Shown here: in pieces, positions 1 through 8,571 of the stretch
Numbering within the stretch: the first letter of the stretch is position 1
Layout of the letters: every line of letters starts with the position of its first letter
From: Alkaliphilus metalliredigens QYMF
Lineage (GTDB): Bacteria; Bacillota; Clostridia; Peptostreptococcales; Natronincolaceae
Length of the DNA stretch: 64,000 bases
Direction of reading: 5' to 3'
NCBI RefSeq assembly: GCF_000016985.1
Contig: NC_009633.1
Location: forward strand, 3,639,539-3,703,538
The notes under the pieces: model-generated
Databases searched by the model: none
Seen by the model: only the letters and a program-made list of their open reading frames with translations
What the model was told of the DNA's origin: nothing
Position numbers and translations under genes: made by a program

Positions 1-439
1 CAAATTGATTATCCTTAACCATTGATAATACTTCCTTTAAATATTTTCTACAAATGATATCTAAATTTTCTAGATCATAGTTAATCTGATTTACATCTAT
101 ATCATGGATGTCTTTATGAGCGGAACCAATAATATAATCAAAATTTACTTTAGCTTTAACCCCTCTAATTAAACTAGAATAATGATGGGGTTGTCCTAAC
201 TCAACACCCTGACGGATCTTTAGCTTCCCATCTAACTTTTCATTTAAGTTTTCTATAGATACTAGTTGGTCTATAGGATTGTAGTAAGTGTATTCATTGT
301 CTACAGAGGTTGGCTCAAAATGATCTGTAATAACGATCTCCTTGAGTCCTTTGGTAATAGCTGAATGAGCAATGTCTTCAAGTTTAGCGCTACTATCAGA
401 TGAATATTGAGAATGAATATGGTAATCAACAAGTTTCAT
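1..439 (-). CDS. PHP-domain phosphoesterase, histidinol-phosphatase-like (3' end outside window)
   Basis: The protein starts MKLVDYHIHSQYSSDSS at 439 behind a GGAGGCAG-like ribosome-binding site and stays open to base 1, so the C-terminal part is missing. The early D-Y-H-I-H motif, followed by ITDHFEP near residue 38 and GSAHKDIHD near residue 105, is the metal-ligand pattern of the PHP superfamily (HisK-type histidinol phosphatases, and polymerase-associated PHP domains). It is probably a cytoplasmic metal-dependent phosphoesterase. No his gene is visible beside it, so the substrate cannot be assigned. The 397 bases between it and yedE hold only a G-rich relic and AT-rich DNA. Confidence 0.75.
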   Translation of the reverse strand, partial: MKLVDYHIHSQYSSDSSAKLEDIAHSAITKGLKEIVITDHFEPTSVDNEYTYYNPIDQLVSIENLNEKLDGKLKIRQGVELGQPHHYSSLIRGVKAKVNFDYIIGSAHKDIHDIDVNQINYDLENLDIICRKYLKEVLSMVKDNQF

Positions 440-604
440 AATCTGCCTCCTCGTACTTTACTTTAAATACATTGTACTATTCCTATGTTAATACCCCATT
501 AAAGGACTGTTAAGTTTAGAATAATTATACTCTCATCGCCATTTTTTAACAGAAACTTTACCTAATATTTAAAGATATGATTTAATTGAAAAAATCAGTG
601 TGAT

Positions 605-640
605 TGAGGGATAGGGGACGGGGGGACGCAAACCGCCCTA
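605..640. repeat. Degenerate G-rich REP-like relic
   Basis: A G-rich tract with GGGGACGGGGGGACG followed by ACCGCCCT stands out in AT-rich intergenic DNA. A related relic lies at 2447-2473, on the other side of the selenium cluster. Such GGGAC...GTCCC elements are scattered in clostridial genomes and resemble REP or MITE hairpins. The copy is too degenerate to define ends. Confidence 0.35.
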
Positions 641-836
641 AATTGCATTATTATTCTATTAAGGGACAATATCCTCTTCTTAATTATTTCCCATACTACA
701 AACATCGTTTTACTATTGTATAAAATCACTCTATTGTCTTATGAAAACATATCGTAAATTTCAATTTCTAAGTTTGTTAAAAATTTAATATAATTGAAAT
801 TGAGATTGAAATTATAATTGAATGGGGGTTATGTAG

Positions 837-1943
837 ATGAACAATGACAAAATAAAAGTAATTGCATCCGGAGGAGTCATTGGCCTATTGGCAGCAATAC
901 TAGTGAAGTTTGGAAATCCTGTCAATATGGGCATATGCGTTGCATGCTTTTTTAGAGATATTGCAGGAGGTTTAGGATTACATAGGGCTGCAGTTGTACA
1001 GTATCTAAGACCAGAGGTTCCTGGATTTATTCTAGGATCCTTTGCTATGGCAAAAGCAAAAGGTGAATTTAAGCCTAGGGGGGGATCTTCACCATTGCTA
1101 CGTTTTATACTTGGCTTTTTCTTAATGATAGGAGCTCTTGTATTTTTAGGTTGTCCACTAAGGATGATTTTGCGTCTTGCTAATGGTGATTTAAATGCGA
1201 TTTTAGGCCTTCTAGGTTATGTTGCTGGAATTTGGATTGGTATCCAGTTTTTAAAGGGTGGCTTTACTTTAGGCAAAAGTATAAAGCAGCCTGCAGTTTC
1301 TGGTTACACCATGCCAGTATTTGTAGTGATACTTTTAATATTTTTGGTAACAGCTCCATCCTTTATCTATTTCAGTGAAGCTGGACCTGGATCCATGGTT
1401 GCACCTATATCAATAGCTTTAGCGGCTGGACTTATAGTAGGTGCCATGTTGCAGAGAACAAGACTTTGTACAGCTGGAGGCATCAGAGATATTCTATTAA
1501 TCAAAGATTTTCATTATTTCTGGGGACTTATTGGTATATTTGTATTTGCATTATTAGGTAATCTTCTTTTTAACTTTGAAACCTTTAAAATAGGCTTTGA
1601 AGGTCAGCCCATAGCTCATAATGCCCACCTGTGGAACTTTCTTGGTATGGCTTTAGCTGGTGTTTGCGCTGTTTTCTTAGGGGGTTGCCCCTTACGCCAA
1701 AGTATTTTAGCAGGAGAAGGAGATATAGATGCTACCGTCACTATCTTTGGTTTAATGGCAGGGGCTGCATTTGCTCATAATTTTGGTCTAGCGGCAAGTC
1801 CTGCAGGAGTAGGACTAAATGGAAAAGTGGCTGTTATTGTAGGATTTATCGTAGTTATTGCTATTGGATACGGTGTTATTAAAAGTTTAGAGAAACATGA
1901 AACGACTACTGCTATCAAAAAGGGAGTTGGGGCTAATGTATAA
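837..1943 (+). CDS. yedE: YedE family putative selenium transporter
   Basis: This 368-residue, multi-spanning membrane protein carries the YedE/YeeE signatures: a Cys in NMGICVACFFRD near residue 36 and two GCPLR motifs near residues 105 and 285 that relate the two halves of the protein. The YedE family is known from genomes that use selenium and is thought to import a selenium or sulfur species; direct transport is not shown here. The start follows a GGGGGT site at about 13 bases. It overlaps the downstream TusA-like gene by 8 bases, indicating translational coupling. The selenium link fits the two UGA-containing grd genes at 46686-48526. Confidence 0.85.
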   Translation: MNNDKIKVIASGGVIGLLAAILVKFGNPVNMGICVACFFRDIAGGLGLHRAAVVQYLRPEVPGFILGSFAMAKAKGEFKPRGGSSPLLRFILGFFLMIGALVFLGCPLRMILRLANGDLNAILGLLGYVAGIWIGIQFLKGGFTLGKSIKQPAVSGYTMPVFVVILLIFLVTAPSFIYFSEAGPGSMVAPISIALAAGLIVGAMLQRTRLCTAGGIRDILLIKDFHYFWGLIGIFVFALLGNLLFNFETFKIGFEGQPIAHNAHLWNFLGMALAGVCAVFLGGCPLRQSILAGEGDIDATVTIFGLMAGAAFAHNFGLAASPAGVGLNGKVAVIVGFIVVIAIGYGVIKSLEKHETTTAIKKGVGANV

Positions 1944-2148
1944 AATTGTAGATGCTAGAGGTAGATCCTGTCCAGAGCCTGTTGTTATGACAAAACAAGC
2001 CGTTGAAAATTATTCTGGTGAAACTATTCAAGTATTAGTTGATGCTATAGTTGCTGTAGAAAATATAAAAAGATTTGCATCCAACCAAGGATTTAAAGTA
2101 AATGTGTTAGAAAATGATGAGGACTATGAAATATTAATAGAAAAATAG
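1936..2148 (+). CDS. TusA/SirA-like sulfur (selenium) carrier protein
   Basis: A 70-residue protein beginning MYKIVDARGRSCPEPVV has the family's CPxP motif, with Cys at about residue 12, which carries persulfide or perselenide in TusA, SirA and YedF proteins. An upstream in-frame extension to 1897 exists, but the ATG at 1936 has a GGAGTTGG site and matches the family N-terminus, so it was chosen. It overlaps yedE and is followed by a DUF3343 gene, the usual order of the selenium-associated cluster. It probably binds and passes on the selenium species imported by YedE; that is inference from context. Confidence 0.85.
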   Translation: MYKIVDARGRSCPEPVVMTKQAVENYSGETIQVLVDAIVAVENIKRFASNQGFKVNVLENDEDYEILIEK

Positions 2149-2157
2149 GTGATTAAA

Positions 2158-2433
2158 ATGGGAACTTTTTATTGTGTATTGACCTTTCATACTACGCATC
2201 ACGCTTTAAATGCTGAGGTCATTTTGAAGAAAAAAAGTATACCAGTTAAGCTAATGCCTGTCCCTCGACAGGTTAGCTCTAGTTGTGGTATAGCAGCAGA
2301 AATTCCTTGCTCTATGAAAGAAGAATTATTGGGTATTTGTCATAGATATGGTGTTGAAATTGACGACTTTCATAGTATTGAAAAAGAGAATAAATGTGGT
2401 CTTTTAGATAAAATGCTTGGGATCATTAAGTAG
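2158..2433 (+). CDS. DUF3343 domain-containing protein of the selenium cluster
   Basis: The protein is 91 residues, starting MGTFYCVLTFHTTHHA. It matches the DUF3343 pattern: a short alpha/beta protein with HxALxxE near the start, a PVPRQVSSSCGIA segment in the middle with a conserved Cys, and a C-terminal part resembling a small sulfur-carrier-like fold. A GTG at 2149 is in frame, but the AGGTG site lies just before the ATG at 2158. It lies nine bases downstream of the TusA-like gene, so it is probably co-transcribed. Its biochemical role is unknown; occurrence next to yedE and selenium genes is the main hint. Confidence 0.8.
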   Translation: MGTFYCVLTFHTTHHALNAEVILKKKSIPVKLMPVPRQVSSSCGIAAEIPCSMKEELLGICHRYGVEIDDFHSIEKENKCGLLDKMLGIIK

Positions 2434-2446
2434 GTCATTATTGGTA

Positions 2447-2473
2447 GGGACAGAGGGATAGGACACTTGTCCC
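2447..2473. repeat. GGGACA/TGTCCC inverted repeat, REP-like relic
   Basis: GGGACA at 2447-2452 and TGTCCC at 2468-2473 form a short hairpin just after the DUF3343 stop. The composition matches the G-rich relic at 605-640. It could act as a weak terminator, but there is no T-run. Confidence 0.4.
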
Positions 2474-2592
2474 AAATCACACATAAGAGTGTAATTGATC
2501 GAAGTTAAAATGGACAGTAAATCTATCCCTCTTTAATTGTATGTTATTTACATAGATGTCTATTTTTATATAATGAAATCATAGGCGTTAAC

Positions 2593-2781
2593 CTAAGCAA
2601 TATTTTGGAAATTACTTTCGAGAAAAAAGTATTCCTGCAGTATTTCCAACGTTGTTTTTCGCTGACGCTTATCATGTAAACTTTTTCTACTCATTTTCTT
2701 AAAAAGCCTTTCAAGAAAATAAATATTTGGTATTGTTAATTGAAGCTTTAGGGCTATATCATTAGTGCGAATGTCAGTGAA
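2593..2781 (-). pseudogene. Possible relic of an AraC-type helix-turn-helix regulator
   Basis: On the minus strand a 62-codon open stretch with no start codon reads FTDIRTNDIALKLQLTIPN, then IYFLERLFKKMSRKSLHD and ends ESNFQNIA. The pattern DIAxxLxL, YFxxLFKK and a closing xNIA resembles the C-terminal double helix-turn-helix of AraC/XylS regulators. It is preceded in frame by a stop and has no ribosome-binding site, so it is not a live gene. Assignment is by eye and weak. It lies downstream of the transporter module and shares an 11-base word with the yxeA-like relic. Confidence 0.35.
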
Positions 2782-2856
2782 TTATTTTACCAGTTACAAT
2801 CCTGTAATAAAACTAACTAAGTCACTATTAACAAATAATTTTATGGCATTTCATTC

Positions 2857-3037
2857 TCATTTATAATTTATAAATTTATATTCTGCTGTGTAGGCACCTT
2901 TGGCGAGTACTTTTAAGGGTTTGCCTTGATCGAATCTAATACTGGTGGTGAATACCACTCGTTTAGTCTCTCCGCTTTCGGTGACTGCGAATGTCAACGA
3001 CTACAACGAGACAATAAATTAATATCTTCTTTTTCAT
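2857..3037 (-). pseudogene. Frameshifted YxeA-like (DUF1093) secreted protein relic
   Basis: Directly after the permease stop, an AAAGGAAG ribosome-binding site precedes an ATG at 3037 encoding MKKKILIYCLVVVV, a signal-peptide start. After about 14 codons the frame runs to a stop, but another frame continues with FAVTESGETKRVVFTTSIRF, then DQGKPLKVLAKGAYTAEY, to a TGA at 2857. The second part resembles the C-terminal half of YxeA/DUF1093 proteins. The span is 181 bases, not a multiple of three. In Bacillus subtilis yxeA follows the BceAB-type yxdLM genes, the same position as here. An internal deletion plus frameshift is the likely history. Confidence 0.5.
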
Positions 3038-3052
3038 AACTTTTCTTCCTTT

Positions 3053-4975
3053 CTATAAAGCATTTGTGACAATGCTTTTGTAATACCGAATGCTAAACAC
3101 GGCAAACATCAAATAGATGACAATATACGCTGCCATACTAATGATGATTGGAGTGAGCGTGCTTGCGGCGATAAGAACAAAACCTAAGTTAAGAGCAAAA
3201 GCAGCGTGAATTAACCCAATTCCCAGAGGAATAAAAAAAACAAAGAGCTGTTTACGGATGATGCCTTTCATAATATCGTTTACTTGGAACCCCAGTTGTC
3301 GCAGTGTCCGATAATGGTTTTTTTCTTGTTCAGCCTCTGTCATTTGTTTAAAGTATAAAATACTTCCCGTTGAAAGAAGAAACACAAAGCCTAAAATGCC
3401 TGCGATGAAAATAAGAAGCCCGTAGGTTTGCCGGGATTCCTCGTATGCGGAATAAAAGTCAGTGATATACTGGTCACTATCCACATTCGTTAGAAAGATG
3501 TCAGAGGCGATATCTGATTTTTCAGTGTCTAATAAGTGAAACACTTCAAAGGTTAAAAATTCCTTGTACTCATCCTCCTGAATGCTATCTCTCACTCTCT
3601 GGAAGGTTTCTTCAGAAACAAGTAATTGTTCTCCATAGAATCTGTAATTCATCACGTTTTCAAGCCTAAACTTGGACACTGTTAACCGATTTGCCTCATC
3701 GTCTGATGGGTATTGCACGTATTTTGGAAATGAAGTTTCTACTCCTTCTATAATGGCTCGCGTATTATGATAGATTGCTTCACCATCTCGGGGACTCTCA
3801 ACATCTAATCCAGCCTGCACCATCTGCTCTGCTGAGAAAACCATGAAGGCTCTGTGACGATTGTCTACATTTGTATCCTGTTCCACCCATGTGCCAACAA
3901 ATCTTATGGCATCTAGTTGATAATGATTAAATCCAATCTGTTCTTCTTCTAACCTACTTGATATAATAGCGGCTTCCTCCTGCATATTTTCCACTGCAAA
4001 ATCAAAAGGCATCGCCAACCTCACATCGTTTTCCGTTGAATAGTATAAGGAATATGAAAGTGAAACCATCGTAATCGTCATGGCAGACAATACAGTGATC
4101 AATGTTAATGAATTGGCGTGACCTTTCATTCTGTGCATTAATGGTGCTACAGACAGGCTATTATACAAGCCGAGGTTTCCATTTTGCTTTTTTCGAAAAA
4201 CATATAATATCCAGCTTATCGTCGTATGGAAAACTAAATAGGTTCCCAGTATGGTGCTGGCGAGAACTAATATCATAAGAAACAACAGCAAGTCAGCATG
4301 GTCTACAATTAAGGTAGACACATAATAGCCAAACCCTATTAGACTTAACCCTACTAACCCTAAAATACTTGAAACGATGCTTGGACGTTTAACAAAGTAA
4401 TCATTTTGCTTATTTGCTTGAAACAATTGTAGTAGTGTACTTCGATAAACCGTCCATATAATTTGTAAAGATGTGACAGCAATTAAGCAAGTAAAAACAG
4501 CAATTGTTTGGATAACTGCTTGGCTGGAGAAGGTTAATCCAACCATAGCTTCAAGTCCTATCAGGTTCATAAACAGTAAAAGAAAGAGTCGCGAGAGCAA
4601 AGCTCCAACTAGCATTCCAATAAATAAAGCTCCTAGACCAAGAATAGTGTGTTCCAAGATTAGTAACCGAGCGACCCAAGCCTTAGACAAGCCAATTAAC
4701 TGATACATTCCGATTTCTTGACTACGTCTTCTAATAAAGATGCTGGTAGCGTACATCGTAAACACAATGGTAATGAGAATGAGTAATATTCCAGCGACTT
4801 GAAAGGCCGTTGAAAAGTGCATGCTAGATTTAACCATATTAACAATGGTTTGGTCATTTTGTAGGGTAGAGAAAATAAAATACAAACTTATGCTGAAAAT
4901 CATTGCGAAAAAATAGAGATAATACATTTTGATGTTTTTTCGCATGCTGCGGATCACTAATTTCTGTGTAGTCAT
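3053..4975 (-). CDS. BceB-type ABC transporter permease (peptide antibiotic resistance)
   Basis: The 640-residue membrane protein has the BceB/VraG layout: a FtsX-like block of membrane helices at the N-terminus, a large extracytoplasmic domain between roughly residues 310 and 510, and three C-terminal helices. [17 protein letters not shown] near residue 85 is the typical cytoplasmic FtsX-family segment. With its ATPase it would remove or release cell-wall-active peptides from their lipid targets. The start overlaps the ATPase stop in ATGA. The base composition is visibly richer in GC than the adjacent second transporter pair, suggesting separate origins. Confidence 0.85.
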   Translation of the reverse strand: MTTQKLVIRSMRKNIKMYYLYFFAMIFSISLYFIFSTLQNDQTIVNMVKSSMHFSTAFQVAGILLILITIVFTMYATSIFIRRRSQEIGMYQLIGLSKAWVARLLILEHTILGLGALFIGMLVGALLSRLFLLLFMNLIGLEAMVGLTFSSQAVIQTIAVFTCLIAVTSLQIIWTVYRSTLLQLFQANKQNDYFVKRPSIVSSILGLVGLSLIGFGYYVSTLIVDHADLLLFLMILVLASTILGTYLVFHTTISWILYVFRKKQNGNLGLYNSLSVAPLMHRMKGHANSLTLITVLSAMTITMVSLSYSLYYSTENDVRLAMPFDFAVENMQEEAAIISSRLEEEQIGFNHYQLDAIRFVGTWVEQDTNVDNRHRAFMVFSAEQMVQAGLDVESPRDGEAIYHNTRAIIEGVETSFPKYVQYPSDDEANRLTVSKFRLENVMNYRFYGEQLLVSEETFQRVRDSIQEDEYKEFLTFEVFHLLDTEKSDIASDIFLTNVDSDQYITDFYSAYEESRQTYGLLIFIAGILGFVFLLSTGSILYFKQMTEAEQEKNHYRTLRQLGFQVNDIMKGIIRKQLFVFFIPLGIGLIHAAFALNLGFVLIAASTLTPIIISMAAYIVIYLMFAVFSIRYYKSIVTNAL

Positions 4976-5751
4976 TTCTGGTTACCTCCTCCAAGAAGGG
5001 CTTGCATATCAAGAATGTCCTTAAAGAAGGATTCTCTCGTTTTCTCTCCCCGGTACAATTCAGAAAAAGTTCTTCCATCCTTAAGAAAGATCACACGCTT
5101 ACAATAGCTAGATGCCAACGGGTCATGAGTAACCATAACAATGGTGACTTGTCGTGCTTGGTTAATCTCATGTAAATTTTCTAATAGATTTGAGGCTGCT
5201 CTTGAATCAAGGGCGCCTGTAGGCTCATCAGCAAAAACAATCGAGGGCGAATGAATTAGCGCTCGTGCTGCAGAGGTGCGTTGCTTTTCTCCACCTGAAA
5301 TTTCAGAAGGGTACTTATTAGCTAATTCCTTAATATCTAAAATCTCTGCTATGGCATTAAACTCAGTTTCAGCTTGATTTTTGCTTATTTTTGTTAAAGA
5401 AACAGGTAGCAATATATTTTCTTTTACCGTTAATGTATCAAGCAAATTGTAATCCTGAAAGATAAAGCCTAAATGTTCACGACGAATGTTTGAAAGCTGA
5501 CTATCATTCATTTTGGAAATCTCGTGCTCTTTTATAAAGATTTGTCCATCTGTGGGACGGTCAATAGTAGCTAATGCATTGAGAAGAGTTGTCTTCCCTG
5601 ATCCTGAAGGTCCCATAATTCCAACAAACTCACCCTCTATCACTCGAAGGTCGATTCCTTGTAACACCTGTTGAGCATTTCCCTTTAAACCATAAGATTT
5701 ACGTACCCCCTCAGCAATTAAAACGGTTTTCCGTATCTTTTGCTTTGTCAT
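4972..5751 (-). CDS. BceA-type ABC transporter ATP-binding protein
   Basis: A 259-residue ATPase with Walker [10 protein letters not shown] near residue 48, Q-loop FQDYNLLD, signature [14 protein letters not shown] near residue 150 (E where many relatives have Q), Walker [14 protein letters not shown] and the His switch VTHD. This is the MacB/LolD/BceA family that pairs with FtsX-like permeases. It is followed by its permease with a 4-base overlap. Its start, behind GGAGTG, is only 32 bases after the stop of the preceding permease gene and no promoter is evident there, so it is probably read from the operator-bearing promoter at 8474-8537. Confidence 0.87.
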   Translation of the reverse strand: MTKQKIRKTVLIAEGVRKSYGLKGNAQQVLQGIDLRVIEGEFVGIMGPSGSGKTTLLNALATIDRPTDGQIFIKEHEISKMNDSQLSNIRREHLGFIFQDYNLLDTLTVKENILLPVSLTKISKNQAETEFNAIAEILDIKELANKYPSEISGGEKQRTSAARALIHSPSIVFADEPTGALDSRAASNLLENLHEINQARQVTIVMVTHDPLASSYCKRVIFLKDGRTFSELYRGEKTRESFFKDILDMQALLGGGNQK

Positions 5752-5783
5752 TTAATCACTCCAATCAATTTGTTCTAAACCTT

Positions 5784-7691
5784 TTACTCAATTATATTTA
5801 ATATAGATTTCTTATAGTTTTTTACTGTTATAAGATATCCTATCGTTTGAAGTACTAAAAATATTATAAAACTTATTGTAGTTACTTTAGAATAATTCAA
5901 ATTCAGTTTGGAAATTAGTATCCAATTCTGCATAAATAAAAATATTGTAGCTATGATAAAGGGTACATACATCAGTATTGCTATATTTTTATAATGTATA
6001 GTTGAAAATTCCTTTTTAGATAATCCCAACTTCATTAAATTTTTATATTTTATAGCTTCTTTTTCCTTTTCTGTGACTAATCTGAAATATATCATACTGG
6101 CAGAGGCTAATAAAAATATCACACTCAATGCCCCACCTATATAAAGCATCAAATTTTTCACCATTTTTTCTGTTTCATATAGTATTCCAGAAACAAAAAA
6201 ACCACCAGGGTTTTCTCCATTGTCTGTAATTATAGATACTAAATTATTAGCAGTGCTTAAATCTTCCTTCCAGTCACCGACATTAAAAACATTTACTTGA
6301 TATATACTAAATTCTCTTTCGTCTAAACTATTATATAGTTCATCCTCTATTACTAAAAGATTCCTATAATAACCTGCAGGTGTAATTGACCTTTCACCTT
6401 CTCCTATAATCTCTAAATTTCTATCTGCTTTATCGGTTAAGACTTTATAACTATCATTATCCTCTAAATTAACATTACTAACTTCAGTTCTTGTTGTTCC
6501 TTGTACTATAAATATTTGATTACTCTTTAAATCTAATTGCTCTAACATTAGTATTTCTGCTGCCTTATTATATTCTCTCTGAGAAATAATACCTGTACGT
6601 GGAAACGAATTACCTTTTAAAGTAAGAATATCAAATGTTAATCCTACATATCCTTCCTTTATAGATAATGTATTTTTTAAAGTTTCTACTTTTTCTTCTC
6701 CTCTTACTGTATTTTCACTGACAATATATATATAATTAAAGGGATAGCTTTCTAAGGTTTTAGTCTCTACATCTTTTGTCATTCCATATAACAGTGTAGT
6801 TGTAGAAAAAACTGCAATTAATAAAATTGTTACTGAAAATATCATATTGGCATTAGTTTTAAACTTAGAATTAAGCTCAGCTATTAAAAGCATATTAGTC
6901 TTTTTATAATAATGTTTACTTTTAATAATTAACCATAGAATTAACTTTCCTAACACTATAATAAAAAAATATAAACTTATTAATCCAAGTAAAAAAACAA
7001 CTAACAATCCTAATGTATTATTTATAACTAATTCTATTTTTTTAAGAATAGTTAAAGCTACTAAAGTAACTATAGAAATAACTCCCAATAACATAAAAAC
7101 AAATGGTATCCTTGCATTCTTTTCATCTTTCTTATCTGATTTTATTAAATTTAAAGCCTTTTCTTTTCTTATAAATCTAGGTGATAAAGTAGCCACTAAG
7201 AAAAATAGTCCCAAAAACATCACAGTTGTTAGTATAATGGCTTTTATTGGAAAATACATATTAAAATTCTCTACGCCTAATGCATAACTAGAAGCCATAA
7301 GAGAAAGAGGTGTAATAACCAGTCCTAAAATAATTGCCACTATAATTGCCATAATTCCAATTAGCATATTCTCTATAAATATCATTTTATTTATTTGCCT
7401 TTTACTTGCACCACTTAATATAAATATTCCTAGTGTTTTCTGTTTATTTTTTAAAAAAGCACCTATGGAAAAAGAAATAAACATAAAAGTAAATAAATAT
7501 AATAATATATTTCCCGCTCCCATAGCCAGGGCTAAAGAAGAACCAAATTGTATCACATTTAAAGCTGGATGGAACATAGAGACTGAAAACAAGAAAAATA
7601 ATAATACTGAGACCATACTACTTAAAAAGTATGCTAAGTAGGTCCACTTGTCTCTCCATACATTATTAAATGCTAACTTTTTAAATGTCAT
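5784..7691 (-). CDS. Second BceB-type ABC transporter permease
   Basis: At 635 residues it has the same architecture as the 3053-4975 protein: N-terminal FtsX-like helices with FLKNKQKTLGIFILSGAS near residue 80, a large external domain at about residues 315-515, and a C-terminal helix block with EKEKEAIKYKNLMKLGLS. The sequences are clearly divergent and the coding DNA here is much richer in A and T, so this is not a recent duplicate. A strong AGGAGGTGATG site precedes the start, which overlaps the ATPase gene by 11 bases. It likely acts in sensing and resisting peptide antibiotics. Confidence 0.85.
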   Translation of the reverse strand: MTFKKLAFNNVWRDKWTYLAYFLSSMVSVLLFFLFSVSMFHPALNVIQFGSSLALAMGAGNILLYLFTFMFISFSIGAFLKNKQKTLGIFILSGASKRQINKMIFIENMLIGIMAIIVAIILGLVITPLSLMASSYALGVENFNMYFPIKAIILTTVMFLGLFFLVATLSPRFIRKEKALNLIKSDKKDEKNARIPFVFMLLGVISIVTLVALTILKKIELVINNTLGLLVVFLLGLISLYFFIIVLGKLILWLIIKSKHYYKKTNMLLIAELNSKFKTNANMIFSVTILLIAVFSTTTLLYGMTKDVETKTLESYPFNYIYIVSENTVRGEEKVETLKNTLSIKEGYVGLTFDILTLKGNSFPRTGIISQREYNKAAEILMLEQLDLKSNQIFIVQGTTRTEVSNVNLEDNDSYKVLTDKADRNLEIIGEGERSITPAGYYRNLLVIEDELYNSLDEREFSIYQVNVFNVGDWKEDLSTANNLVSIITDNGENPGGFFVSGILYETEKMVKNLMLYIGGALSVIFLLASASMIYFRLVTEKEKEAIKYKNLMKLGLSKKEFSTIHYKNIAILMYVPFIIATIFLFMQNWILISKLNLNYSKVTTISFIIFLVLQTIGYLITVKNYKKSILNIIE

Positions 7692-8436
7692 CTACATCAC
7701 CTCCTAAGAAACTCAACATATCTATTATTTTCTTATAAAATACAGTTTTATTATCTCCCCTATGAATCTCATTATAAAGATTTCCATCTTTTATAAAAAT
7801 AACTCTACTGCAAAAGCTTGCTATATATGGATTATGAGTAACCATTAAAATAGATGTAGTAAGTTCTTCATTAATGGTAGTAAATATTTTCATTACATCT
7901 TTTGCAGCTTTAGTATCTAAATTACCAGTAGGTTCATCAGCTAATAGTAAAGGTGGATTATGAATTAATGCCCTTGCTAAAGCAACTCTCTGGGCTTGCC
8001 CTCCTGAAATTTCAAAAGTCCTTTTATTTAATATCTTTTCGATTCCTAAAAGGTTTATGATTTTGTTAAGCCTCTCTTCCATAACTTTTAAATCTATACT
8101 ATCTAGTACTAATGGTAGTATGATATTTTCTTTTACTGTTAAAGTGTGTACTAAATTAAAATCCTGAAAAACAAAACCTAATTCCTTTCTGCGAAATTTA
8201 GATAACTCTTCTTCTTTTAATTTATATGGATTTTTGCCATTTACTAAAACTTCACCAGTTGAGGGTTCATCTATTGTAGAAACGCAATTTAATAAAGTGG
8301 TTTTTCCGCTGCCAGAAGGTCCCATCACTCCTACAAATTCACCTTCTTTTAAATTAAAATCAATATTTTCTAATCCTGTATAATTTATTTTTCCCAAATA
8401 AATTTTCGACAGATTCTTTACTTCTAAAACATTCAT
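7681..8436 (-). CDS. Second BceA-type ABC transporter ATP-binding protein
   Basis: The 251-residue protein has Walker [10 protein letters not shown] near residue 40, FQDFNLVHTLTV (Q-loop), signature SGGQAQRVALARAL near residue 144, Walker B LLLADEPTGNLDT and switch THN. It starts behind AAAAGGAGGAAAC. It is the first gene after the kinase terminator and the BceR-like operator, so it should be the primary target of the adjacent two-component system. It couples to the permease at 5784-7691 in what is expected to be an A2B complex, as for known BceAB transporters. Confidence 0.87.
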   Translation of the reverse strand: MNVLEVKNLSKIYLGKINYTGLENIDFNLKEGEFVGVMGPSGSGKTTLLNCVSTIDEPSTGEVLVNGKNPYKLKEEELSKFRRKELGFVFQDFNLVHTLTVKENIILPLVLDSIDLKVMEERLNKIINLLGIEKILNKRTFEISGGQAQRVALARALIHNPPLLLADEPTGNLDTKAAKDVMKIFTTINEELTTSILMVTHNPYIASFCSRVIFIKDGNLYNEIHRGDNKTVFYKKIIDMLSFLGGDVDDI

Positions 8437-8473
8437 ATATGTTTCCTCCTTTTTTATCCTAAATCATAAATTA

Positions 8474-8537
8474 ATTATAGTCCATTATGTAAAGTCTTAC
8501 TATTTAAATAGCTTACACCAACATTACATGTTTGTAA
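8474..8537 (-). promoter_or_regulatory. BceR-like operator and promoter of the transporter genes
   Basis: The inverted repeat TTACA-TGTT-TGTAA at 8524-8537 agrees with the published BceR-type consensus TNACA-N4-TGTAA. About 45 bases downstream on the minus strand lies a TATAAT (8474-8479) with only a poor -35 hexamer at 17 bases, as expected for an activated promoter. The first codon of the ATPase is 38 bases beyond the -10 box. Confidence 0.65.
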
Positions 8538-8540
8538 TAA

Positions 8541-8571
8541 ACAAAAAACCATGAACAATTCATGGTTTTTA
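8541..8571 (-). terminator. Rho-independent terminator of the kinase/regulator genes
   Basis: Read on the minus strand, AAACCATGAA and TTCATGGTTT form a stem around a 3-base loop, followed by a run of T. The kinase stop codon lies inside the stem. It separates the kinase transcript from the transporter promoter. Confidence 0.8.
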
